A DNA stretch of 40,544 bases from CAZYHS01 sp964647545 (GCA_964647545.1 CAZYHS010000018.1:1-40544), one strand, 5' to 3'; counted from the first letter of the stretch, positions 32,699 to 40,444 are shown. A program made the numbers and translations. The notes: generated from the sequence alone by a model not told the origin.

Positions 32699-34087
32699 TT
32701 AATTAGCCCCTGAAATCTGTTTGCGTTTAATCTTTTCGACAAGAGTTGTGCGATTAAGTCCTAAAAGCTCGGCGGCCTTGTTCTTGTTCCAGTTGGTGGC
32801 CTCCAGAGCCTTAACGATAAGCCTTGTTTCAAAATCTTCGATAGCCTGTTTGAACGACACGCCGTCCGAAAACTGTTCGGCCTGAATATTTTCGACAGAC
32901 GACCCGTGCGATCGGCCCGCGCCGATGTGAGGGGGAAGTTCATTCTCTTCAACAAGTCCGTTCGACTTTAAAATGACCGACCGCTCTACAAAATTTTCGA
33001 GTTCGCGCACGTTTCCGGGCCAAGAATAACCTTGCAATACCGCCATCGCCCCTTTGCTGAACCCTTCTACGCCTTTACCGTTTTCGCGATTAAAGTTCTG
33101 CACAAAGAACTGCACCAGCAGCGGAATATCGCTTTTTCGCTCACGAAGCGGCGGAATGCAAATAGGAATAACGTTCAACCGATAGTAAAGATCCTCGCGA
33201 AAGCGTCTTTCGGCGACAGCCTTTTCGAGATCCTGATTCGTCGCCGCGATGATTCGCACATCGACCTCGTGCGTTTTATTGGAACCGACCGGCTCGAAAC
33301 GACGTTCCTGAAGCACGCGCAGAATTTTCACCTGCAGCTTCAGGGTCATATCGCCGATTTCATCCAGAAAGATCGTGCCGCCGTTGGCCGCATCGAACCT
33401 GCCGAGCTTGGTAGCGTTCGCTCCGGTAAAAGAACCTTTGATGTGTCCGAACAGTTCGGTCTCAAGAAGCTCTTCCGGAATAGCCGCGCAATTCACGGTC
33501 ACCAGCGGCATGCTGCAGCGACGGCTGTTGTAATGGATCGCGCGCGCGACAAGCTCTTTGCCGGTGCCGCTCTCGCCGAGGATCAAAACGTTCGAATCGG
33601 TGTCGGCAACCTTTTCGATCAGCTCGAACACTCCGGTCATTTCGGGGCTTGAACCAATAAAATTATCGAACTTGTATTTTGTCTTGAGCTGCTGCCTGAG
33701 CAACCGGTTCTCTTCTTTTAGATTTTTGTGCTCAAGTCCGGTCTGCACAAGCGAGGCGATGTCATCGAGCTCGAACGGCTTGGTAAGATAATGATAAGCG
33801 CCGGCTTTCATCGCTTCGACCGCGCTGGTTATCGTTCCAAAGGCGGTCATCACGATGCAGACGAGCTTTGAATCCTGCGACTTCAGCTTTCTGATAAGTT
33901 CGACGCCGTCCATACCGGGCATCACAAGATCGACCAAGGCCAGATCTATCACCTCTTGGCCGGCAAGCTTCAACGCGGCGTCTCCGGTGTCGGCCGTAAA
34001 GACCTTATAGCCAAGGCCCGTCAAAAATTTTTCCAGCGCCTTTCTAATTGTCACTTCGTCGTCAACTATTAAAATGTTCGCGTTCAT
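32699..34087 (-). CDS. NtrC-family sigma-54 response regulator, partner of the adjacent kinase
   Basis: 462 residues from the ATG at 34087, where AGGAG lies 9 bases upstream and the receiver starts at once (MNANILIVDDE). An ATG at 34111, overlapping the kinase stop by ATGA, would add eight residues and is the other choice. The receiver has D9-D10 and acceptor D53 (LVDLVMPG) and a YLTKPF lysine; the AAA+ domain has GESGTGKE and GSFTGA; the C-terminal Fis-type HTH ends NKNKAAELLGLNRTTLVEKI. Directly after the kinase gene, it is the probable phosphorylation partner. Confidence 0.93.
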   Translation of the reverse strand: MNANILIVDDEVTIRKALEKFLTGLGYKVFTADTGDAALKLAGQEVIDLALVDLVMPGMDGVELIRKLKSQDSKLVCIVMTAFGTITSAVEAMKAGAYHYLTKPFELDDIASLVQTGLEHKNLKEENRLLRQQLKTKYKFDNFIGSSPEMTGVFELIEKVADTDSNVLILGESGTGKELVARAIHYNSRRCSMPLVTVNCAAIPEELLETELFGHIKGSFTGANATKLGRFDAANGGTIFLDEIGDMTLKLQVKILRVLQERRFEPVGSNKTHEVDVRIIAATNQDLEKAVAERRFREDLYYRLNVIPICIPPLRERKSDIPLLVQFFVQNFNRENGKGVEGFSKGAMAVLQGYSWPGNVRELENFVERSVILKSNGLVEENELPPHIGAGRSHGSSVENIQAEQFSDGVSFKQAIEDFETRLIVKALEATNWNKNKAAELLGLNRTTLVEKIKRKQISGAN

Positions 34088-34107
34088 TTCTAATTTCTCC
34101 TTGGGTG

Positions 34108-35370
34108 TCATGCTCGTTCTTTAACGGCCGGCAGTTTCACAACGAACTTCGTCCACTCTTCAGGCTCGCTTTCCACTTCGATGGTTCCGTTGTGCTCGTT
34201 GATAATTCTGTAGCAAATCGAAAGCCCCAGTCCGGTCCCCTTTCCGGGGGCCTTCGTGGTAAAGAACGGGTCAAAGATTTTCTGCATGTGCTCGTTCGCA
34301 ATTCCGTAACCGGTATCCTTTACTTCAACGAAGACATGACGGCCGGCGGCGTAGGTGCGCACGCAAAGCACGCCCCCCTTCGGCATTGCCTGACAGCCGT
34401 TCGTCAGCAAATTCAAAAAGACCTGCTGCAGTCTGTTGGCGTTGCCGTCGATGAAAGGGAGCCCGTCGGTCAGATCGAGCTGCAGCTCGACGTTGTAAGA
34501 TTTAAGTTCTGACTTCAAGAACGGCACGACCTTTTCGATAAGAGAATTTATGTCGAGCCACATGTGCTCCTTGCCGCTCGACGCGCGCGAAAAATCGAGC
34601 AGGTCGGCGACTATCTTTTTGCAGCGCATTGCGGCCCGTTCGATCTCTTCGAGGTCTCCTTTGATGGGGCTGTCGTCTTTCATGTCGCGAAGCAGCAGCT
34701 GAGTGAAGGCGAGAATTCCGCCGAGAGGATTGTTAATTTCGTGGGCGACCCCGCCGGCCAGCATACCGATGGCCGCCATTTTTTCGTTCTGCACAAGCTC
34801 CTGCTGCAGACGCTTTTCTTCGGTAATGTCTCGATAGTGAACAACGGAAAGTCGCTTTTTGGAATCTTCCGGCTGCAGAGGGAACGCGCTCGTCTCAAAT
34901 TCGCGACGATGAATAGGGTTTCCCAGCTTCGAAACTTGTGTAACTTTTTGTTTGATCGACTCGTGAAGAGGGCAATCGTCACACATTTTTGTCCTGCCGG
35001 CGAAAACTTTATAACAGGTTTTGCCGACGAGGTCTTTAATGTCGATGCCGGCAAGCTTGGCTGCCGTGACATTCGCGCGTTCGATAATAAAATCTTCCGA
35101 GACAATCGTCACAGGCTCGGCGATCGCGTCAAAAGTAGCCTGCCACATTCTCTTTGCGCGTTCGATGACCGGCAAAAGGGTGCGTAAATCGGCGCACGAC
35201 ATGTTGTTTCCATCGCTGACTTGCCTTATATGCGGCGTTTTTTTAGGTTTTTTTGTTAAATTTGCCCTGTTTTTTAAATTATCGTGGGTTTTTTGAGATG
35301 ATTTTACTTTTTTTGCAGGATTTTTCTTTGCAGCTTTTTTTGCGAAGCTTTTTGTGAGTTTGCGTTTCAT
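34108..35370 (-). CDS. PAS-domain sensor histidine kinase with lysine-rich N-terminus
   Basis: 420 residues from the ATG at 35370. Residues 1-45 are remarkably rich in lysine (KKAAKKNPAKKVK). A PAS domain spans 75-190 and contains C119, C130 and C133 (the last two in CDDC). The dimerisation/phosphoacceptor segment has H210 in GGVAHEINNPLGG; the ATPase domain follows with NLLTNGCQAM, DTGYGI and GKGTGLGLS. No membrane segment is present, so it senses inside the cell. A promoter at 35389-35417 places the transcript start just before 35370; a later ATG at 35202 with GGA upstream would drop the lysine-rich part. A TTG at 35397 would lie within the -10 box and is unlikely. It heads the nine-gene run. 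Confidence 0.88.
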   Translation of the reverse strand: MKRKLTKSFAKKAAKKNPAKKVKSSQKTHDNLKNRANLTKKPKKTPHIRQVSDGNNMSCADLRTLLPVIERAKRMWQATFDAIAEPVTIVSEDFIIERANVTAAKLAGIDIKDLVGKTCYKVFAGRTKMCDDCPLHESIKQKVTQVSKLGNPIHRREFETSAFPLQPEDSKKRLSVVHYRDITEEKRLQQELVQNEKMAAIGMLAGGVAHEINNPLGGILAFTQLLLRDMKDDSPIKGDLEEIERAAMRCKKIVADLLDFSRASSGKEHMWLDINSLIEKVVPFLKSELKSYNVELQLDLTDGLPFIDGNANRLQQVFLNLLTNGCQAMPKGGVLCVRTYAAGRHVFVEVKDTGYGIANEHMQKIFDPFFTTKAPGKGTGLGLSICYRIINEHNGTIEVESEPEEWTKFVVKLPAVKERA

Positions 35371-35388
35371 AGGGTATTTTATTACCCG

Positions 35389-35417
35389 TTTATACAAATT
35401 ATTGACACTAAATGCAA
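35389..35417 (-). promoter_or_regulatory. Promoter of the kinase/regulator operon
   Basis: On the minus strand TTGCAT (35417-35412) is separated by 17 bases from TATAAA (35394-35389). The start of transcription would fall within an inverted repeat GGGTA-ATAAAA-TACCC that precedes the ATG at 35370. The boxes are fair matches to sigma-70 consensus; the site agrees with the preferred gene start. Confidence 0.5.
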
Positions 35418-35483
35418 GCCACCATTCTAATAAATGACAAGCTCGGACAACTTTTCAGACGGCTTCATTTGGCTAAGATTGTG

Positions 35484-35517
35484 GCGAAAAAAAACAGGCG
35501 CCCAAAAGGACGCCTGT
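35484..35517 (-). terminator. Intrinsic terminator of the cysteine-rich protein gene
   Basis: On the minus strand ACAGGCG-x-CC, loop TTTT, and GG-x-CGCCTGT form a stem of nine pairs with one mismatch (35494-35517), followed by eight T residues (35494-35487). It lies about 70 bases past the stop at 35587 and should give a sharp end. Confidence 0.85.
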
Positions 35518-35586
35518 CATATCGAACTTCGAACACTAAAAATAGATTAACTGAAAGCGGCTCAACGCTACGCAATCTATACTAAA

Positions 35587-35958
35587 TCAGCAGCTACCGC
35601 AGCCGGCTGGATCGCATACACACGGAGTACATCTAGGCGGGGGGCCGTCTTCGCAAGATTGATAACACATGCAAGCACCATCACCTGCGGCACCGGCCGG
35701 ATTCGTCGGCCCGAATTTCTCAGACAAACTCTGAAATCCTTCGGGTGTCAGCTTAATTTCTCCGGCTCTTGTTGTTTCGTACATTTGTTTATCAAGAACC
35801 AAGTCTTGTGAACTAATAAACTTTTTGATGACCGTTACCGGCGGTCTAGCGGTCTGTTGAGCATTGAATCCTAACAGCCCTTTTCCGCTTGCGTGAACAA
35901 ACCCTACAGAAGCAAACATAATGCACGTGACAATCAACACACCTAGAACTCTCTTCAT
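35587..35958 (-). CDS. Small secreted cysteine-rich protein, unknown family
   Basis: 123 residues. A perfect AAGGAGGT lies before the ATG at 35958. Residues 1-24 are a Sec signal peptide ending VHAS, with no lipobox. The middle (25-90) is plain and hydrophilic. The last 28 residues contain eight cysteines, at 96, 98, 102, 110, 113, 115, 120 and 123, with two CxC pairs (96/98, 113/115) and a Pro/Gly-rich setting (DGPPPR, DPAGCGSC). This could be disulphide-bonded outside the cytoplasm or bind metal. The unit has its own promoter (36037-36065), leader hairpin (35991-36013) and terminator. A thioredoxin-fold protein is encoded next to it and an arsenic cassette follows. I know no matching family. 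A modified-peptide precursor is conceivable, but no maturation enzyme was seen. Confidence 0.8.
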   Translation of the reverse strand: MKRVLGVLIVTCIMFASVGFVHASGKGLLGFNAQQTARPPVTVIKKFISSQDLVLDKQMYETTRAGEIKLTPEGFQSLSEKFGPTNPAGAAGDGACMCYQSCEDGPPPRCTPCVCDPAGCGSC

Positions 35959-35990
35959 GATAGACCTCCTTGTTTATGTTTTGAGCATCT

Positions 35991-36013
35991 TTTGGTTCTG
36001 AATTTGAACCAAA
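35991..36013 (-). promoter_or_regulatory. Perfect hairpin in the leader of the cysteine-rich protein gene
   Basis: TTTGGTTC (35991-35998) and GAACCAAA (36006-36013) are perfect 8-base arms around a 7-base loop. It lies about 20 bases into the predicted transcript and 32 bases before the ATG, so it may stabilise the mRNA or be a protein-binding operator. Confidence 0.55.
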
Positions 36014-36036
36014 CTTACTCGTGCGAAAGCTGTAGG

Positions 36037-36065
36037 ATGATAACAAGCAGGAAACACATCGTCAA
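36037..36065 (-). promoter_or_regulatory. Promoter of the cysteine-rich protein gene
   Basis: On the minus strand TTGACG (36065-36060) and TATCAT (36042-36037) are separated by exactly 17 bases. Transcription should begin near 36030, giving a leader of about 70 bases. Both boxes match the sigma-70 consensus in most positions. Confidence 0.65.
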
Positions 36066-36122
36066 CCACAATTACCCGACGGCGTGATTTTGTAAGATCT
36101 GAAAAAGTACTGGGTTTAATCT

Positions 36123-37226
36123 CTATTCCAGCTCTTTGGGTGCGCCTATCTCTATTTTTGTTATCCGGCCACCGGCATCGACAAAGATAAAAAAGGGATT
36201 TGCGTCCGGAAATCTTTTCATAGTGTCGGCGCCCAACTCGACATCTTTCCATTTCGCCCCTTCTTTGACACGAATCTTTGCCAGTCGATCTTTTGCATCT
36301 TCTTCATGCACGATACCTAGGACCATCACCCGATCTTGATTTTTCTCTATGAACTCATTGAGTTTTGGCATCGCCAGCTCGCACGCAGGACAATATGCCG
36401 ACCAACCGAATAAAATAGCCTCCCGACCTTTAATGATACTTGCGATCTCAGGGACATCGATAACAGCCCCCTGCTTTAATGCTTCGCTCTCATGCGAAGA
36501 TTCGGCCAGCGCCTTAAAAAGATTCTGATTAATAACCCTTAAAACATTCGCCATTGCAAACATGCGCTCTTTGGTTTCAACCTTGTTTAGGCAGCCGGTG
36601 ACAAGCTCTGAAAAAACAGGAGCAAGAGATGGGTCATTATTTTTTAATAATTCGGAGCCCAGCATCCAAAACATGCTGGAAAGAAAATTTGCCGGAAAAT
36701 TTTCGTCGGCACAAGCCCACATCAGCGGCGAATGGTATTGTGAATTTTCGCCGAGATTCTTGATGCTTTCCAGCACATGCTTGGGAGTATATGGAGAGTT
36801 GTCGTTGCCATTTTCCTTCAACGCAATGATGAACCACGAAAGTTCAAAGCTGAGATTGGGCACGTTATATTTTTCATGCAAAGGTTTGATAAGACCGAAA
36901 TACTCGGAAAGAAAGCCGACCATTTCGCCCTTGTGCTGTGCTTTGAGCCCATCGACAAATTCTTTTTTCGGATATTCCCTGAAAAAGGCGAGCCTCGAAT
37001 TTAAAACCGATTTGTCTTTTATGAATTCGAGCCCGCCGGAAGTGTTCTCGAGAAAAATTCTTTTAATATCATCCGACAACAAAGAGACCTCTCCGTACGC
37101 GGCCTCAAGGTCACACGTTTCAAACAGTTCAGGATCTCCCGAATAACCGGCAATGGTTTTGAGCTCTCCGTTATCACCGAATTGATCTTTTCTGGCAATT
37201 GCGACGCATGTTCCATCGATAGACAT
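36123..37226 (-). CDS. Cytoplasmic protein with C-terminal thioredoxin-like (TlpA-type) domain
   Basis: 367 residues. The first 250 are of no recognised family, with mixed helix, and lack a signal peptide or membrane segment. From about 262 comes a thioredoxin fold: ILFGWSAYCPACELAMPKL with the redox pair C279 and C282 (CPAC), and NPFFIFVDAGG with the cis-proline P344. TlpA-like thioredoxins normally act outside the cytoplasm; here the absence of an export signal is odd. A GGGAG lies 9 bases before the ATG. By eye its GC is lower than that of the flanking genes, so transfer is possible. It is followed by the cysteine-rich secreted protein on the same strand, which has its own promoter. It might reduce or detoxify, or help fold; none is proved. 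Confidence 0.8.
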   Translation of the reverse strand: MSIDGTCVAIARKDQFGDNGELKTIAGYSGDPELFETCDLEAAYGEVSLLSDDIKRIFLENTSGGLEFIKDKSVLNSRLAFFREYPKKEFVDGLKAQHKGEMVGFLSEYFGLIKPLHEKYNVPNLSFELSWFIIALKENGNDNSPYTPKHVLESIKNLGENSQYHSPLMWACADENFPANFLSSMFWMLGSELLKNNDPSLAPVFSELVTGCLNKVETKERMFAMANVLRVINQNLFKALAESSHESEALKQGAVIDVPEIASIIKGREAILFGWSAYCPACELAMPKLNEFIEKNQDRVMVLGIVHEEDAKDRLAKIRVKEGAKWKDVELGADTMKRFPDANPFFIFVDAGGRITKIEIGAPKELE

Positions 37227-37388
37227 ACAGGGGATCTCCCAATGTTTAGTAAATCGAAGAGATTATCGGCGCAGCGAAAAAAAAGTTGCTACCTAAAATG
37301 GCTTAGGAAAACGGGGAGGTAAGCTCAATTAAACCGCCTGTTGGCTGGCTTTGGTCGACTTTGGTAGCTGCTGACGTTGCAAAGGGGG
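37227..37388. other. Gap between permease and thioredoxin-like gene
   Basis: Contains the promoter of the thioredoxin-like gene on the minus strand (a GATAAT box near 37264-37269 without a clear -35) and a small stem CCTAA-gccatt-TTAGG with T8 some 10 bases beyond, a weak terminator for the arsenic run. No coding frame was seen. Confidence 0.35.
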
Positions 37389-38357
37389 TTATTTCAACAG
37401 AATGTTAAAAAAGTAACCGGTGAAGAGAATTCCAAGTCCGACGATTCCGGCAAAAGTTGCGATCAGCCTCGGGTGCATCACCTTTTTAAGAATGATGAAT
37501 TCGGGGAGCGAAAGTCCGGTCACCGCCATCATGAAAGCCAGCGTCGTCCCAAGCGCCACACCTTTTTCGGTCAGCGCGCTCACTAGCGGAATTACCCCCG
37601 CCGCGTTGGCGTAAAGCGGAATGCCAAGCAAAGTCGCAAGCGGAACCGCGTACCATTTGTCGGCTCCGGCATATTTCGCAAGCAGGTCGGCCGGAACATA
37701 ACCGTGAATCCACGCGCCGACCGCGATACCTCCAACAATGTATGGCCACACTTTTTTAATAATTCCTTTGGTGTAGCCGATCGAATAGCTCACACGAAAC
37801 TTCCATGTGAATTTCACCTCGCGCTGCGTCAGCGTCTCTGCGGAAGAGACAACTTCGGCGTTGAGAAGTTTTTCAACACGCAACCTGCCGATTATTACAC
37901 CGGACAAAACCGCGATAACAAGCCCGCTGCCGATGTAGACAAGTGCAACTTTCCAACCAAACAGCCCAAGCAACATGACAAGCGCCACTTCGTTAATCAT
38001 TGGAGAGGCGACCAGAAACGAAAACGTCACGCCAAGCGGAACACCCGCCTCAAGAAAGCCGAGAAAAAGTGGAATTGCGCTGCACGTGCAGAACGGCGTG
38101 ACGATGCCGATCAGCGCGGCCGATAGATTTCCGCCTACACCTCCATAGCGCGAAAGAATTGCGCGCGTTCTTTGCGGAGGAAGAAATGTGCGAATCATCG
38201 ACACGGCAAAAATTATCACGCAAAGAAGGAGAAAAATCTTGATCGTGTCGTAAATGAAAAAATTTACCGCATGCGCCAAAAGCGTTTCGGGCGAAATCTG
38301 CAAAACCGAAAAGGTCACCCAGTCGGCAAACAATTCAATTGGATAGAAAATATTCAT
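37389..38357 (-). CDS. Membrane permease of the ArsP/UPF0718 (DUF318) family
   Basis: 322 residues from the ATG at 38357, chosen because GAGGG lies 5 bases upstream; an earlier ATG would fall in a palindromic repeat. Eight to ten hydrophobic segments are visible. The conserved family segment TPFCTCSAIPLFLGFLEAG with two cysteines is followed by SPMINEVAL, and a second copy of the pattern (IPLYANAAGVIPLVSALTEKG) is near the C-terminus. Members export organoarsenicals such as methylarsenite or act on metals. It is the last gene of the arsenic cassette, which supports an arsenic role, but trivalent methyl-arsenic specificity is not proved. It starts 46 bases after the arsC stop. Confidence 0.85.
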   Translation of the reverse strand: MNIFYPIELFADWVTFSVLQISPETLLAHAVNFFIYDTIKIFLLLCVIIFAVSMIRTFLPPQRTRAILSRYGGVGGNLSAALIGIVTPFCTCSAIPLFLGFLEAGVPLGVTFSFLVASPMINEVALVMLLGLFGWKVALVYIGSGLVIAVLSGVIIGRLRVEKLLNAEVVSSAETLTQREVKFTWKFRVSYSIGYTKGIIKKVWPYIVGGIAVGAWIHGYVPADLLAKYAGADKWYAVPLATLLGIPLYANAAGVIPLVSALTEKGVALGTTLAFMMAVTGLSLPEFIILKKVMHPRLIATFAGIVGLGILFTGYFFNILLK

Positions 38358-38375
38358 TGAACCCTCTTTCATGTC

Positions 38376-38395
38376 ATCCCAGCGCATGCTGGGAT
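38376..38395. repeat. Palindromic repeat between arsC and the permease
   Basis: ATCCCAGC (38376-38383), loop GCAT, GCTGGGAT (38388-38395): eight perfect pairs. The context GTCATCCC...GGGATCC is of the form of dispersed REP-like elements. It lies 19 bases before the permease start, so it may reduce coupling with arsC. Confidence 0.65.
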
Positions 38396-38402
38396 CCACA
38401 AT

Positions 38403-38843
38403 CTAGCAACACCCGCATGAACAGCCGCAACCTTTAAATCCCGCGGCAAGTTTTTCGACACGTTCGCGAATTTCCTCACGAACGCGGCGATAGACGGCCA
38501 AAACTTCTTCGGGCGAGCCCGTTGCATCGGCCGGATCGTTTAAGCCCCAATGTTCGCGAAGCGTTGCGTTTGGGTAGAACGGGCAAACCTCTTTTGCGTG
38601 GTCGCAAAGAGTGATGACTATGTCCGGCGAAATTTCGCCGAGACTTGCAACAGTTTTTGACTGCTGATTTGAAATGTCAAAACCAATCTCGCTCATGACC
38701 GCAAGCGCTTTGGGATTTTGACCGTCAGCTCGAACACCGGCGGAAAGAACGCGCCAGTCTTTTGGAAAAAATCTGTGCGCAAAACCTTCGGCCATTTGCG
38801 AACGGCACGAATTGCCCGTGCATAAAAAAAGTATCGTTTTCAT
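38403..38843 (-). CDS. arsC: Arsenate reductase, thioredoxin-coupled, with a cysteine-rich tail
   Basis: 146 residues of the low-molecular-weight phosphatase-type ArsC. The phosphate-loop motif LCTGNSCRS contains nucleophile C8, and C80 and C87 in ITLCDHAKEVC match the two shuttle cysteines of the S. aureus enzyme. It reduces arsenate to arsenite using thioredoxin. The last eight residues, CGCSCGCC (139-146), are an extension with five cysteines, not part of the usual ArsC core; it could bind arsenite or another soft metal. GAGGT lies 4 bases before the ATG at 38843. It is third in the cassette after arsR and acr3. Confidence 0.92.
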   Translation of the reverse strand: MKTILFLCTGNSCRSQMAEGFAHRFFPKDWRVLSAGVRADGQNPKALAVMSEIGFDISNQQSKTVASLGEISPDIVITLCDHAKEVCPFYPNATLREHWGLNDPADATGSPEEVLAVYRRVREEIRERVEKLAAGFKGCGCSCGCC

Positions 38844-38867
38844 ACAGACCTCGTTATCTTTCTCACC

Positions 38868-38959
38868 CTGTCATTCCCGAGATAGCAATCGCCTGCCCGC
38901 CGAGCAGCATTGGCGGGGGGAGCTCGCGAGCTCCCCGCTTAAAGCCGCGGGGACGACAG
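38868..38959. repeat. Compound palindromic repeat reaching into the end of acr3
   Basis: Ends CTGTCATTCCCG (38868-38879) and CGGGGACGACAG (38948-38959) are inverted repeats with two mismatches. Inside are CCCGCC/GGCGGG and a perfect 20-base palindrome at 38917-38936 (GGGGAGCTCG and its complement). The right part forms the last codons and stop of acr3. It looks like a MITE- or REP-like element that also ends or attenuates the arsR-acr3 transcript. Confidence 0.6.
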
Positions 38960-40009
38960 AGACTCACCGACAAAATATTTATCGCGAATCCAAAGTGAAA
39001 CATTCACAAGCCCGATAAGAACCGGCACTTCAACAAGCGGCCCGATGACCGCCGCAAAAGCAGCTCCCGAATTTATACCGAACACAGCGACCGCCACCGC
39101 AATTGCCAGTTCGAAATTATTGCTCGCCGCGGTAAACGAAAGTGTCGCCGATTTTTTGTAGTTAGCGCCCGCTTTTTTGCTCATGTAAAAAGAGACAAAG
39201 AACATCACCACAAAATAGATAAGCATAGGAACTGCGATACGCACAACGTCCAGAGGCAATTTAACAATGAATTCGCCCTTGAGAGAGAACATCACAACGA
39301 TCGTAAAAAGAAGCGCGATAAGAGTTAGCGGACTTATCTTCGGAATGAACTTTGTTTCGTACCAATCTTTTCCCTTCATGCCTTTTAACACAAAACGCGT
39401 AACGAAACCGGCGATGAACGGAATGCCGAGATAAATAAAAACGCTCTTTGCAATTTGCCCGATCGTTATTTGGACGACCGCGCCGCTCAAACCAAACCAC
39501 GTCGGCACAACTGTTACAAAAAAGTAGGCATAGACCGAGTAGAAAATGACCTGAAAGATCGAGTTGAACGCAACGAGCCCGGCGGCATGCTCGGTGTCAC
39601 CCTTTGCGAGATCGTTCCACACAATGACCATCGCGATACAGCGGGCAAGTCCTATCATTATGAGGCCCACCATATATTCGGGATAGCCGCGCAGAAATAT
39701 TAGCGCAAGCGCCGTCATAAGAATCGGGCCGACGATCCAGTTCTGCAAAAGCGAAAGAAAAAGAACCTTGTAATCTTTGAAGACGTCGTGAAGCTCCTCG
39801 TATTTAACTTTTGCAAGCGGCGGATACATCATGAGAATCAAGCCTATCGCGATCGGCACATTCGTCGTACCGACGTTAAACAAATTTACAACGTCTTTTA
39901 CCTCGGGGTAAAACCAGCCGGCAAGGACACCGGCGGCCATCGCCAAAAAAATCCAAAGCGTTAGATAGCGGTCGAGGCATGACAATTTTTTTATGATGCT
40001 TTCGTGCAT
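38939..40009 (-). CDS. acr3: Arsenite efflux transporter Acr3
   Basis: 356 residues from the ATG at 40009, where GGAG lies 9 bases upstream; the frame is open to 40117 but would overlap arsR. About ten membrane segments are visible. The family motif GLARCIAMVIVWN carries the conserved cysteine that binds arsenite, and MMYPPLAKVKYEEL is typical of Acr3. It exports As(III), and sometimes Sb(III), from the cytoplasm. It follows arsR after 2 bases. Its last residues (SLSSPRL) are encoded by a palindromic repeat, so the native C-terminus may have been replaced. Confidence 0.93.
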   Translation of the reverse strand: MHESIIKKLSCLDRYLTLWIFLAMAAGVLAGWFYPEVKDVVNLFNVGTTNVPIAIGLILMMYPPLAKVKYEELHDVFKDYKVLFLSLLQNWIVGPILMTALALIFLRGYPEYMVGLIMIGLARCIAMVIVWNDLAKGDTEHAAGLVAFNSIFQVIFYSVYAYFFVTVVPTWFGLSGAVVQITIGQIAKSVFIYLGIPFIAGFVTRFVLKGMKGKDWYETKFIPKISPLTLIALLFTIVVMFSLKGEFIVKLPLDVVRIAVPMLIYFVVMFFVSFYMSKKAGANYKKSATLSFTAASNNFELAIAVAVAVFGINSGAAFAAVIGPLVEVPVLIGLVNVSLWIRDKYFVGESLSSPRL

Positions 40010-40011
40010 AA

Positions 40012-40374
40012 TTAATTTCTCCACGGCTTGTTGCAGCAGATCTTTTCGAGCGGAATTTTTGAAACCCGCTTCATTTCGCACAACAAAGCCTTTACTTCGG
40101 TGGCTGATTTCGCCCATTTAAGAAGTTCGCTCATAGGAAAGCCGTCGCGATTTTTTGATAGGCTATAACGAACCCATTGCCCGTCTCGTCTGTCGCTAAC
40201 CAGATTTGCACGTTTTAAAACCATCAACGCCTTAGAAACGGTCGTTTGCGGCATTTTAAGTGCTTCAATTAACTGGCAAACACAAACCTCACGGACGATG
40301 CCAAGCATCAGAAGGATTTTGAGTCTTGTCGGGTCGGCACACGCCTTGAGCTTTAAGGAAGCATCGTCTAACAT
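40012..40374 (-). CDS. arsR: ArsR-family arsenic-responsive repressor
   Basis: 120 residues, a winged-helix ArsR/SmtB protein. DPTRLKILLML precedes the metal-site segment REVCVCQLIEAL (CVC, arsenite-binding in type I ArsR) and the recognition helix QTTVSKALMVLKRANLV. It represses the cassette until As(III) binds. It is first in arsR-acr3-arsC-permease. A C-terminal CC pair (KICCNKP) may add ligands. The ATG at 40374 has no Shine-Dalgarno and may be near the transcript start. Upstream DNA (40375-40440) includes TTGACC but no sure -10 or operator. Confidence 0.92.
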   Translation of the reverse strand: MLDDASLKLKACADPTRLKILLMLGIVREVCVCQLIEALKMPQTTVSKALMVLKRANLVSDRRDGQWVRYSLSKNRDGFPMSELLKWAKSATEVKALLCEMKRVSKIPLEKICCNKPWRN

Positions 40375-40444
40375 ATGAACGACTGGTAATATATTTGAAT
40401 GGCAAGGTCAAGCACCTACTGCCAAACGACGGCTAATAAAATCG

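Noticed and set aside
33032..35187. Plus-strand frames of about 200 codons opposite the activator and kinase genes
   Set aside because: Antisense shadows of well-conserved AAA+ and kinase domains; no start signals and improbable amino-acid content.
35587..35958. Lasso, lanthipeptide or thiopeptide precursor
   Set aside because: It has a Sec signal peptide and no cyclase, dehydratase or radical-SAM gene is near; recorded instead as a secreted Cys-rich protein.
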